Shown: positions 1 through 6,352 of the stretch, one piece after another
Layout of the letters: each line of letters opens with the position of its first letter
How positions within the stretch are numbered: position 1 is the stretch's first letter
Assembly: GCA_036269915.1 (NCBI GenBank)
Contig: DATBDM010000217.1
Location: 1-7,791, forward strand
Direction: 5' to 3'
Source: DATBDM01 sp036269915
Lineage (GTDB): Bacteria; Actinomycetota; Thermoleophilia; Solirubrobacterales; Solirubrobacteraceae
Length of the DNA: 7,791 nt
The notes under the pieces: generated by a model
The model's input: the letters and a program-made list of their open reading frames with translations, nothing else
What the model was told of the DNA's origin: nothing
Databases searched by the model: none
Made by a program: the position numbers and the translations under genes

Positions 1-60
1 ACCCGGCCGCAGTTGGCCGATCCCGCCCACGCGCTGCACCGAGGCGGCCTGCCAGTGCGC
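1..60. other. Sequence beyond the ppc stop, no supported feature
   Basis: These 60 bases downstream of ppc contain a weak 5-base inverted repeat (CGGCC 4-8, GGCCG 15-19). On the minus strand a GTG at 37-39 opens a frame that leaves the window. Neither is enough to call a terminator or a gene. Confidence 0.3.
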
Positions 61-2742
61 TCAGCCCGTGTTGCGCAACCCCGCCGCGATCCCGGAGATC
101 GTGGCGAGCAGGGCGGAGCGGCCGTCCTCGTCGCCCGACCGCAGCCGGCCGAGGAGCTCGACCTGCAGGTGGTTGAGCGGGTCGACCCACGGGTTGCGGT
201 GCGAGAGGCGGGAGAGCAGCGCCGGGGTCGAGCCGAGCAGGCGCGACTCGCCGGTGATCTCCGGCAGCCGGCGCACGAGCCGCTCGTACTCGTCGGCGAT
301 CGTCGGCCACAGCCGCTCGCGGACCGGCTCGTCGACGAGCCGCAGGTAGCGGACCGTCACGTCCGGGTCGGCCTTGAAGAGCGCCATCTCGAGCGTCGAG
401 ATCACCGAGGCGAAGAAGGGCCAGCCGTTGCGCATCGAGCGCAGCTCGCCGAGCGGGGCTTCGCTGAGCGCGGTCCCCGCGCCGTACCAGGACGGAAGCA
501 GCAGCCGGTTCTGCGTCCAGGCGAACACCCACGGGATCGCGCGCAGCGACTCGACGCCGCCAGCGCCGCCCGCCCGCGACGGCGGCCGCGAGCCGATGTT
601 GAGGTCGCCGAGCTCGGCGATCGGGGTCGCCTGGGTGAAGAAGCGCAGGAAGTCCTCGTCCTCGTAGACCAGCGCCCGGTAGAGCGAGCGCGAGCGCGAG
701 GCGAGCTGGTTCATGCGGTCGCGCCACGCCGGCGGGATCTCCGGTCCGGGTGCGTTGGAGGCCATCAGCACCGCGGACGTGGTCTGCTCGAGCGAGCGCA
801 GCGCGAGCTCAGGGTGCCCGTAGCGCGCCGACACCGTCTCGCCCTGCTCGGTGATGCGGATCCGGCCGCGGACCGAGCGTCGCGGCTGCGCGAGGATGCC
901 CTCGTACGAGCGCCCGCCGCCGCGCGAGGTCGACCCGCCGCGGCCGTGGAAGAGCTCGAGGGCGAGCCCGTGCTCGTCGGCCTGCGCCGACAGTCGCTCC
1001 TGCGCGACGTGCAGCGCCCACTGGCTCGACACGAAGCCCGTGTCCTTGCCCGAGTCCGAGTAGCCGAGCATCACCGTCTGGCGGTCGCCGTGCGTGCGCA
1101 GGTCGTCGCGATAGGGCACGCAGCCGTAGAGCGTCGCCATCGTCTCAGGCGCGCCCTGCAGGTCGGCGAGCGTCTCGAAGAGGGGCACCAGCCGCAGTCG
1201 CGGGGGCGGGTGGGGACCGGATTTCGGCCCCGTGCCGATCCCCGCCCGGCGCGCGAGCCACAGCGCGGTGAGCACGTCGGAGGGGCGCTCGACCATCGAG
1301 ATCACGAGCGTCGGCACCGCCTCGCGGCCGTAGCCGCCGTCGGCGAGCGCGACCGTGTCGAGCACGCGCAGCAGCTCGCCCGCGGCGCCGTCGGGCGCCA
1401 GGCTGAGCCCGCGCCGCCCGGCCTCGATCGCCTCCGCGAGCAACGTGATCCGCTGGGCCTCGTCCTCGGCGCGCGCATACCCGGGCAGCAGGGCGCTCGC
1501 CGCCTCGCGCAGCACGCCGGAGGACTGCCGGACGTCGAGGCTCGCGAGGTGGAAGCCGAACACGTCGACCTGCCACAGCAGCTGCCGGATGGCCCCGTGC
1601 GCCACGTGCTCGGAGCCGAGGCACTCGCGCACGAGCGCGAGGTCGGCCCGCAGCTCGTCGGGCGAGGCGTAGCCGGGCTCGCGAGACACCGTCCCGCCCA
1701 CCCGCAGCGTGTTGGTCAGCCGGTGCTCGACGAAGCCGAGCTTGGTGCGCAGCGGCTCCCACGCGCGGTGGGTCCGGCGCAGCACGTCGGCGGTCGGGAG
1801 CTCGGCCTCGTCGCGCGCGAGCGACTCCTCCAGCGCCGGCGTCAGCGGCACGCGGCGGTCGGCGTGCGAGTAGCGCCGCGCGAGCGCCCGCACCCGGTCG
1901 CGCAGCAGCCGGAGCGCCGTCTCGCGGTGCAGCTGCAGGGTGCGCGAGAGCGTGTCCGCCCCGACCTCGGGATGGCCGTCCATGTCCGAGCCCGCCCACG
2001 AGCCGAACGAGATGACGGGCAGCTCGACGCGCGTCGACAGCGTGCGCTCGAGCTCGGCGAAGGTCTCCGGCACGGCGTCGAACAGCCGCTCGAAGAAGAA
2101 CAGGTTGCGGCGCACCTCGTCCTCGACGCGCGGACGCGCGCGGCGGACGTCGTCGGTCTGCCACCAGATCGTGAGGATCGTGCGCGCGTCGTCGAGCAGC
2201 GACCGCCGCCGGGAAGAGCCCGTGCGCGGGTCGTCGAGCCGATCGAGCAGCTCGAGCAGGTCCCACTGGTGGTCGAGGATCGAGCGCCGGGTCGCTTCGG
2301 TCGGATGGGCGGTGAGCACGAGCTCGATGTGCAGCGCGCGGATCGCCTCGTTGCCGTCGACGTGGCGCGAGTGCAGGTGCGCCGCCGTGTCGGCGAGCGA
2401 CTCGCGCTGGCGCGTGCCCGGCGCGTCGTAGGTCCGGCGGCGGCGGATGCGCTCGCGCTCCTCGGCGAGGTTGGCGAGCTGCAGCTGCAGCGAGCAGGCC
2501 CGGATGTAGGGCTCCATCTCGGCGGTCGGCAGCTCGCGCAGGCGCCGCATCAGGGCGGCGCCGGCAGCCTGGTCGCCCGCCCGCAGGTCGGCGGCGGCGC
2601 TGTGCAGCCAGTCGACGTCGGCGGCGAACGGCTCGCCGCACTGCTCGACGAGGACGCAGCGCAGCAGCTGCGAGAGCAGCTCGGTCTCCCGCGCGAGCGG
2701 GGTGCCCTCGGACGCTTCGACGTGGGCGGGCTGCAAGGTCAA
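61..2742 (-). CDS. ppc: Phosphoenolpyruvate carboxylase, complete, TTG start
   Basis: The enzyme carboxylates phosphoenolpyruvate with bicarbonate to oxaloacetate and phosphate, a cytosolic anaplerotic step feeding the TCA cycle. With the TTG at 2742 it has 893 residues, close to the roughly 880-900 usual for bacterial PEPC. Family motifs run through the protein: LTAHPTE with catalytic His146, GSWAGSDMDGHP (247-258), EPLRTKLGF (329-337), FGFHLASLDVRQ (395-406), VPLFETLADL (519-528), GYSDSGKD with Lys566, FHGRGGS with Arg601, ITEQGE (630-635), LNIGSRP (714-720), LRAIPWVFAWTQ (733-744) and the C-terminal RNTG. Residues matching the E. coli aspartate-inhibition site (R587, K773, R832, N881) are present as R601, K790, R849 and N891, so feedback inhibition is likely. 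The frame stays open upstream to 3087, but that part lies inside the neighbouring gene and is arginine-rich shadow sequence. No ATG or GTG lies near the expected N-terminus, so TTG 2742 (or TTG 2736) is chosen, without a clear Shine-Dalgarno. The gene begins 29 bases after the HD-GYP/GGDEF gene and is probably co-transcribed with it. Confidence 0.95.
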   Translation of the reverse strand: MTLQPAHVEASEGTPLARETELLSQLLRCVLVEQCGEPFAADVDWLHSAAADLRAGDQAAGAALMRRLRELPTAEMEPYIRACSLQLQLANLAEERERIRRRRTYDAPGTRQRESLADTAAHLHSRHVDGNEAIRALHIELVLTAHPTEATRRSILDHQWDLLELLDRLDDPRTGSSRRRSLLDDARTILTIWWQTDDVRRARPRVEDEVRRNLFFFERLFDAVPETFAELERTLSTRVELPVISFGSWAGSDMDGHPEVGADTLSRTLQLHRETALRLLRDRVRALARRYSHADRRVPLTPALEESLARDEAELPTADVLRRTHRAWEPLRTKLGFVEHRLTNTLRVGGTVSREPGYASPDELRADLALVRECLGSEHVAHGAIRQLLWQVDVFGFHLASLDVRQSSGVLREAASALLPGYARAEDEAQRITLLAEAIEAGRRGLSLAPDGAAGELLRVLDTVALADGGYGREAVPTLVISMVERPSDVLTALWLARRAGIGTGPKSGPHPPPRLRLVPLFETLADLQGAPETMATLYGCVPYRDDLRTHGDRQTVMLGYSDSGKDTGFVSSQWALHVAQERLSAQADEHGLALELFHGRGGSTSRGGGRSYEGILAQPRRSVRGRIRITEQGETVSARYGHPELALRSLEQTTSAVLMASNAPGPEIPPAWRDRMNQLASRSRSLYRALVYEDEDFLRFFTQATPIAELGDLNIGSRPPSRAGGAGGVESLRAIPWVFAWTQNRLLLPSWYGAGTALSEAPLGELRSMRNGWPFFASVISTLEMALFKADPDVTVRYLRLVDEPVRERLWPTIADEYERLVRRLPEITGESRLLGSTPALLSRLSHRNPWVDPLNHLQVELLGRLRSGDEDGRSALLATISGIAAGLRNTG

Positions 2743-2771
2743 CGCCCAGCCGATGGTACGCGCTGCGCGCT

Positions 2772-5051
2772 TCAGTGGACGGCCGCGGCAGCCAGCGCGC
2801 GCAGCGCCGGCGCGGCGTCCGCGAGCGGCGCGGTGCGATGGTCGCCCCACACCTCGAGCAGCCACGCGACGCCGTCGCGGTCGGGGGCGCCGACGCCGAG
2901 CCCGGCCGAGAAGCCGAGCTCCGCGAGCAGCGAGGCCTCGGTCGGGTCCGAGGTCGCGTCGTAGGCGCCGCCGGTCGCCATCGCCGCGGCGGTGAGCGGG
3001 TAGTCGGCGAGCGTGAAGCGCTCGTGCGCGGACTCGATCGGCCGCTCGGGGTCGGAGAGGTCGATCGCGCGCAGGGTCTCGACCCACGGCGAGCCCGGAG
3101 CGCTGCGGCTGAGCGACGCGCCGGGCGCGTCGAGCGCGCCGGCGGCGGCGAGCAGCACGGCGCCCAGCCGCTCCTCGACGCTCGCCTCCGGCCCGAGCCG
3201 GTCGAGCGCGGCCATGCCGTCGCCGATCAGCGCGGCGACGCGCGCCGGCGCCGACGGCCGGTCGCGCCGCGCCCGCCGTGCGTCGTCGCGCGGGGACTCG
3301 GGCTCGAAGCTGCCGGCGGTGCTGACGCGGCCGCGCCCGGCGCGCTTGGCCACGTACAGCGCGGCGTCCGCGGCGCGCAGGAGGTCGGCGGGCCGACCGC
3401 CCGGCTCGAAGCCGGCGACGCCGATCGAGACGCCGGCGTCGACCGGCCCGGCGGCGAGCACGTCGATCACCCGCTGGCCGAGCTCGGCCGCGCGGCCGGC
3501 ACCGGCGCGCGGCAGCAGCAGCGCGAACTCGTCGCCGCTGAGGCGGGCCACGAACGCGTCGGGATGCATCTGGGCGACCGCCCGGAAGGCGTCGGCGACG
3601 GCGACCAGCGCGCGGTCGCCCGCGGCGTGGCCGGCGCGGTCGTTGGTCTCCTTGAGCCCGTCGAGGTCGCCGACGACCAGGGCGAGCACGTCGCCGGTCT
3701 CGGCCGCGGCGGCGACCTCCGCCTCGAGGCGCTCGTCGAGCGCGCGGCGGTTGGCGAGGCCGGTCAGCGCGTCCTCGAAGGCGAGCTCGGAGAGTCGCGA
3801 GAACAGCTCACCGCGCCCGACGGCGGCCGCGACCTGACCGCTGATCGCCTCGAGGAAGCGGACGTCGCGGTCGGCGAACGGGGCGTGGCCGTGCGAGCGC
3901 GACGCGTACATCTCGCCCCACACGCTGCCGGCGAAGATCACCGGGACGGCGACCGAGGAGGCCTTGTCGAGCTCGCGCAGCAACGCGATCTCGTGTGGCT
4001 CGGAGTCCGGGTCGCCGAGCGCGGCGCGGTGGGGCAGGCCGCGCAGCAGCATCGCGCGCAGGTCGGGATAGTCGGCGAGCCGGTAGACCTCCTCGGCGGG
4101 CCGGCGCTCCTCGCCCGGCCCGAGCTCGCCGACGTTGATCAGCGTGCGCAGCTCGTCGATCTCGCGGTCCCAGCGCGAGATCGACAGCGACGCCGCGCCG
4201 AGGGCCTCGCGCGCGGACTCGGCCGCGACCTCGATGACGTCGTCGAGCGAGTGGGCGCCCGCGACGGCGGCGGCGACCGTCAGCAGCGCGTGCAGCTCAC
4301 GCTCCGGGCGGGCGGCCTCGGCCTCGCTCGGCTCCGCGGGCTCGGCCGGTGGCGGCGAGGCTCCGTCGAGGCAGGCGAGCAGCGCCTCGACGATGGTGGG
4401 GTCGAACTGGCGCCCGGCGCCGGCCTCGAGCTCGGCGCGCGCGTCGTCGGGTGCGAGCGCGGGCCGGTAGGGACGGTCGGAGACCATCGCGTGCCAGGCG
4501 TCGCAGGCGAGCACCACGCGCGACGCCAGCGGAAGGGCGGTTCCCGCGAGCCCGTCCGGATACCCCGTGCCGTCCCAGCGCTCGTGCTCGTGGCGGACCG
4601 CGGCCGCGACCGCGGCCATGCCTGGGAGCGGCGCGAGGATGCGCTCGCCGATGACGGGGTGCATGCGCATCAGCTCCCACTCTTCGGCGGAGAGGGGGCC
4701 GGCCTTGTGCAGGATCGCGTCGGGGACGCCGATCTTGCCGACGTCGTGCAGCAGCGCGACGGTGCCGATCTCCTCGAGCGCGTGCTCGCCGAGGCCGAGC
4801 TGGAGCGCCACGCGCTGCGACAGCTCGTGGACCGCGCCCGAATGGTCTCCGGTGTAGCCGTCGCGCGCCTCGAGGGCCGCGGCCAGCGAGCGCACGATGG
4901 CGCGGTAGGCGCCGGTGGCAAGGGCCTTCTCGCGCTCGAGGTCGGCGAGCACCGCGTGCAGCGCCACCTCGCCGTTGCGCAGGCCGAGGACCGCCGCACG
5001 GGCGTCCGCGCGCAGGTCGTCCACGCGCGGGCGGGTCAGGGCGGTGCTCAT
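2772..5051 (-). CDS. Soluble HD-GYP / GAF / GGDEF / GAF cyclic-di-GMP signalling protein
   Basis: This 759-residue protein combines a c-di-GMP phosphodiesterase module with a diguanylate cyclase module. Residues 30-60 form a helical, probably coiled-coil lead-in. An HD-GYP domain spans about 50-229, with DHS (69-71), LLHDVGKIG (H102, D103, K106), MHPVIGERIL (H131), HEHERWDGTGYPDGL (154-168) and ACDAWHAM (D184). A Pro/Ala/Glu-rich linker (230-248) leads to GAF1 (about 250-410). The GGDEF domain (about 420-579) has DLDGLK (462-467), the ND...GH..GD region and the signature SGDEF (505-509). The signature variant keeps the essential G-D-E-F residues, but no RxxD inhibitory site is present at the expected upstream position. 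A charged linker (580-600) precedes a second GAF-like domain (602-758). I see no signal peptide, membrane segment or EAL domain, so the protein should be cytosolic. ATG 5051 is preferred over the adjacent GTG 5054 because AAGG at 5058-5061 is 6 bases upstream of it. The net direction of c-di-GMP turnover cannot be read from sequence. Confidence 0.93.
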   Translation of the reverse strand: MSTALTRPRVDDLRADARAAVLGLRNGEVALHAVLADLEREKALATGAYRAIVRSLAAALEARDGYTGDHSGAVHELSQRVALQLGLGEHALEEIGTVALLHDVGKIGVPDAILHKAGPLSAEEWELMRMHPVIGERILAPLPGMAAVAAAVRHEHERWDGTGYPDGLAGTALPLASRVVLACDAWHAMVSDRPYRPALAPDDARAELEAGAGRQFDPTIVEALLACLDGASPPPAEPAEPSEAEAARPERELHALLTVAAAVAGAHSLDDVIEVAAESAREALGAASLSISRWDREIDELRTLINVGELGPGEERRPAEEVYRLADYPDLRAMLLRGLPHRAALGDPDSEPHEIALLRELDKASSVAVPVIFAGSVWGEMYASRSHGHAPFADRDVRFLEAISGQVAAAVGRGELFSRLSELAFEDALTGLANRRALDERLEAEVAAAAETGDVLALVVGDLDGLKETNDRAGHAAGDRALVAVADAFRAVAQMHPDAFVARLSGDEFALLLPRAGAGRAAELGQRVIDVLAAGPVDAGVSIGVAGFEPGGRPADLLRAADAALYVAKRAGRGRVSTAGSFEPESPRDDARRARRDRPSAPARVAALIGDGMAALDRLGPEASVEERLGAVLLAAAGALDAPGASLSRSAPGSPWVETLRAIDLSDPERPIESAHERFTLADYPLTAAAMATGGAYDATSDPTEASLLAELGFSAGLGVGAPDRDGVAWLLEVWGDHRTAPLADAAPALRALAAAAVH

Positions 5052-5054
5052 CAC

Positions 5055-5061
5055 CCACCTT
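5055..5061 (-). promoter_or_regulatory. Ribosome binding site deciding the HD-GYP/GGDEF start
   Basis: On the minus strand AAGGTGG has one mismatch to AAGGAGG. Its AAGG core is 6 bases from ATG 5051 and 3 bases from GTG 5054, which favours the ATG. Confidence 0.5.
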
Positions 5062-5082
5062 CATCGGCATCTGTGCGCGGCG

Positions 5083-5107
5083 ATTTGACACCTGTATGGT
5101 CGGGTAG
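5083..5107 (+). promoter_or_regulatory. Possible SigB/SigF-type promoter of the STAS gene
   Basis: ATTT at 5083-5086 (one mismatch to GTTT) is followed after 15 bases by GGGTAG at 5102-5107 (five of six bases of GGGTAT). The -10 ends 14 bases before the ATG at 5122, nearly the same geometry as at the downstream sigma gene. A perfect TTGACA (5085-5090) overlaps the -35, but no good sigma-70 -10 element follows at 16-18 bases. The region also carries the start of the divergent HD-GYP/GGDEF gene, for which I see no convincing promoter. Confidence 0.35.
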
Positions 5108-5121
5108 GGACGCGACCACGC

Positions 5122-5478
5122 ATGCACTTCACGATCGACCACGACCCCATCGACGGCGGCCATCTCGTCGTCGCCTCCGGCGAGCTCGACGTCGCCGCCA
5201 CCCCCCGCCTGTCCACCGTCCTGGCCATGGCCGGCACCGGCGGCGGCCAGCGCGTCGTCCTCGACCTTGTCGGGGTCGACTTCGTCGACTCGACCGCGCT
5301 CGGCACGATCCTGCGGGCGGCGGGCGAGCTCGAGCAGGCCGGGCACAGCCTCGTCGTGGTCGCTCCGGACGGTCCGGTGCGCCGCCTGCTCGAGATGACG
5401 AACCTCACCGGACGCTTCCGCGTCTTCCCGACGCGCGCCGAGGCGCTCGAGTCGCGCCCGTCGGCTCCCGCGGTCTGA
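5122..5478 (+). CDS. STAS-domain anti-sigma factor antagonist
   Basis: This 118-residue protein is almost entirely one STAS domain of the RsbV/SpoIIAA type. In this family the unphosphorylated protein binds an anti-sigma kinase and so frees a SigB/SigF-type sigma factor; phosphorylation of one serine stops this. The landmarks are a GELDVAATPRL strand-helix (20-30), a VVLDLVGVDFVDSTALG segment (45-61) carrying the conserved phospho-acceptor Ser57, and a C-terminal RLLEMTNLTGRFRVF helix-strand. Length is typical for a stand-alone antagonist. It lies 70 bases upstream of a SigB/SigF-type sigma gene on the same strand, the expected functional partner, but no RsbW-like kinase gene lies between or beside them. 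The only Shine-Dalgarno-like bases (AGGGA, 5106-5110) are 11 bases from the ATG and overlap a putative -10 element, so the transcript may be leaderless. Confidence 0.9.
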   Translation: MHFTIDHDPIDGGHLVVASGELDVAATPRLSTVLAMAGTGGGQRVVLDLVGVDFVDSTALGTILRAAGELEQAGHSLVVVAPDGPVRRLLEMTNLTGRFRVFPTRAEALESRPSAPAV

Positions 5479-5485
5479 CCGCGGG
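5467..5485 (+). terminator. Perfect GC hairpin across the STAS stop codon
   Basis: CCCGCGGT (5467-5474) and ACCGCGGG (5478-5485) are perfect 8-base inverted arms with a 3-base loop, and the TGA stop (5476-5478) lies across the loop and second arm. No T tract follows, so it may be a weak or U-less terminator or an attenuator between the STAS and sigma genes, or chance in GC-rich DNA. A smaller hairpin is possible just after it (GGCGC 5486-5490 with GCGCC 5500-5504). Confidence 0.4.
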
Positions 5486-5506
5486 GGCGCCACCACGGCG
5501 CGCCTA

Positions 5507-5524
5507 GGGGTTTGGAAACACCCC
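5507..5524. repeat. Imperfect palindrome overlapping the -35 of the sigma promoter
   Basis: GGGGTTT and AAAC-A-CCCC face each other around a GG centre (5514-5515). The inner arms GTTT/AAAC are perfect, and the outer GGG/CCC pair after a one-base offset. The -35 GTTT lies in the left arm. It may be an operator, or simply the promoter with a chance dyad. Confidence 0.25.
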
Positions 5525-5535
5525 TGCACCGGTAC
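5510..5535 (+). promoter_or_regulatory. Putative SigB/SigF-type promoter of the sigma gene
   Basis: GTTT at 5510-5513 and CGGTAC at 5530-5535 are separated by 16 bases. This matches the actinobacterial SigF/SigB pattern (GTTT, 15-17 bases, GGGTAT or GGGTAC) except for the first base of the -10. Transcription would start around 5541-5543, only a few bases before the ATG at 5549. The downstream gene encodes a sigma factor of the class that reads this consensus, so autoregulation is the natural inference. The match is by eye; no start site was measured. Confidence 0.55.
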
Positions 5536-5548
5536 TAGAACTCTCGTC

Positions 5549-6346
5549 ATGGATCTGACGAGCACGCCGCGACGCGGCGACCGTCCCACGTCCTCGCGAG
5601 TCGATGCGAGCGAGCGCCGCGAGGTCGACCGGCGCCTGCGCGAGTACCACCGTGGGGGAGACGCGCAGCTTCGTTCGGACCTCGTCGAGCGGCTCATGCC
5701 GCTCGCCCGCAGCCTCGCGCTGCGCTTCACCCACTCCGGCGAGTCGGTCGACGACCTCGTGCAGGTCGCGGCCCTCGGGCTCGTCAAGGCGATCGACCGC
5801 TTCGACCCCGACCGCGGCTTCGCCTTCACCTCCTTCGCGACGCCGACGATCCTCGGCGAGCTGCGGCGCCACCTGCGCGACACCGCATGGGCGCTGCGCG
5901 TCCCGCGCGAGCTGCAGGAGCGCGCGCTGCTCGTCGGTCGCACCGCCGGCGAGCTGACCAGCTCGCACGGGCGCCGGCCGACGGCCAACGAGATCTCCCA
6001 GAGCACCGGCCTCTCGGTCGAGGATGTCGTCGAGGCCCGCGCCGCCGGGTCCGCCCGCCACGCGGTCTCGATCTACCGGCCGCTCAGCGAGGGCGAGGAC
6101 GAGCCGCTCGCCGACGTGCTCGGCGCCGAGGATCCCGCCTTCGCCGCGATGGACGACGCGCTGACGAGCGAGCGCCTGCTCGCCTCGCTGCCGCCGCGCG
6201 AGCGCGAGATCCTGCGCCTGCGCTACCAGGAGGAGCTCACGCAGTGGCAGATCGGCGAGCGCGTCGGCTGCTCGCAGATGCACGTCTCGCGCCTGATCCG
6301 CCAGTCGCTGCGGCGGCTGCGCGAGACGGCTGAGGCCGCGGCTTAG
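5549..6346 (+). CDS. SigB/SigF/SigG-family RNA polymerase sigma factor
   Basis: This is a 265-residue group 3 sigma factor, the class that directs stress or developmental transcription in actinobacteria and Bacillus. Region 2 covers about 40-120: DDLVQVAALGLVKAIDRFD, then FAFTSFATPTILGELRRHLRD, and the region 2.4/3 junction WALRVPRELQE. Region 3 spans about 120-195, including GRRPTANEIS. Region 4 (about 205-258) has LPPREREILRLRY and the helix-turn-helix TQWQIGERVGCSQMHVSRL (231-249), close to the family consensus. The first 35 residues are polar and variable. ATG 5549 is the only plausible start, since the next in-frame Met (residue 50) would cut into region 2. No Shine-Dalgarno is visible, and a SigB/F-like promoter ends only 13 bases before the ATG. 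The STAS gene upstream implies partner-switch control. The stop codon overlaps that of the convergent sigma gene. Which orthologue it is (SigB, SigF or another) cannot be decided here. Confidence 0.94.
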   Translation: MDLTSTPRRGDRPTSSRVDASERREVDRRLREYHRGGDAQLRSDLVERLMPLARSLALRFTHSGESVDDLVQVAALGLVKAIDRFDPDRGFAFTSFATPTILGELRRHLRDTAWALRVPRELQERALLVGRTAGELTSSHGRRPTANEISQSTGLSVEDVVEARAAGSARHAVSIYRPLSEGEDEPLADVLGAEDPAFAAMDDALTSERLLASLPPREREILRLRYQEELTQWQIGERVGCSQMHVSRLIRQSLRRLRETAEAAA

Positions 6347-6352
6347 GCCGCG
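6337..6352. terminator. Symmetric hairpin with both sigma-gene stop codons in the loop
   Basis: CGCGGC (6337-6342) and GCCGCG (6347-6352) form perfect 6-base arms around the loop TTAG (6343-6346). That loop is exactly the overlap of the TAG stop of the rightward sigma gene and the TAA stop of the leftward one. Because the structure is symmetric it could act on both strands as a bidirectional terminator, though T tracts are missing. Confidence 0.4.

Noticed and set aside
1205..1232. GC-rich hairpin (GGGGACCG ... CGGCCCC)
   Set aside because: It lies inside the well-supported ppc coding region, where the amino acids explain it, and has one bulged base and no T tract.
13..2964. A 983-codon open frame on the plus strand opposite ppc
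   Set aside because: It is arginine/glutamate/alanine-rich low-information sequence with no family motif, and lies antisense to a clear PEP carboxylase. Long antisense frames are expected in very GC-rich coding DNA.
2743..3087. A ppc start as far upstream as 3087
   Set aside because: The extra 115 residues are arginine-rich, lie within the coding end of the upstream gene and have no PEPC similarity. The family length fits the TTG near 2742.
5085..5113. TTGACA at 5085-5090 as the -35 of a housekeeping sigma-70 promoter for the STAS gene
   Set aside because: At 16-18 bases downstream the sequence is GC-rich (around GGACGC) with no TATAAT-like element. The overlapping SigB/F-type reading fits better.
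2775..5507. A 910-codon open frame on the plus strand opposite the HD-GYP/GGDEF gene and running through the STAS gene
   Set aside because: It conflicts with two well-supported genes and shows only compositional repeats of Arg, Gly and Ala.
4297..6006. A 569-codon minus-strand frame spanning the divergent intergenic region
   Set aside because: It crosses the STAS and SigB/F genes antisense and the HD-GYP gene in a wrong frame, with no recognisable domain.
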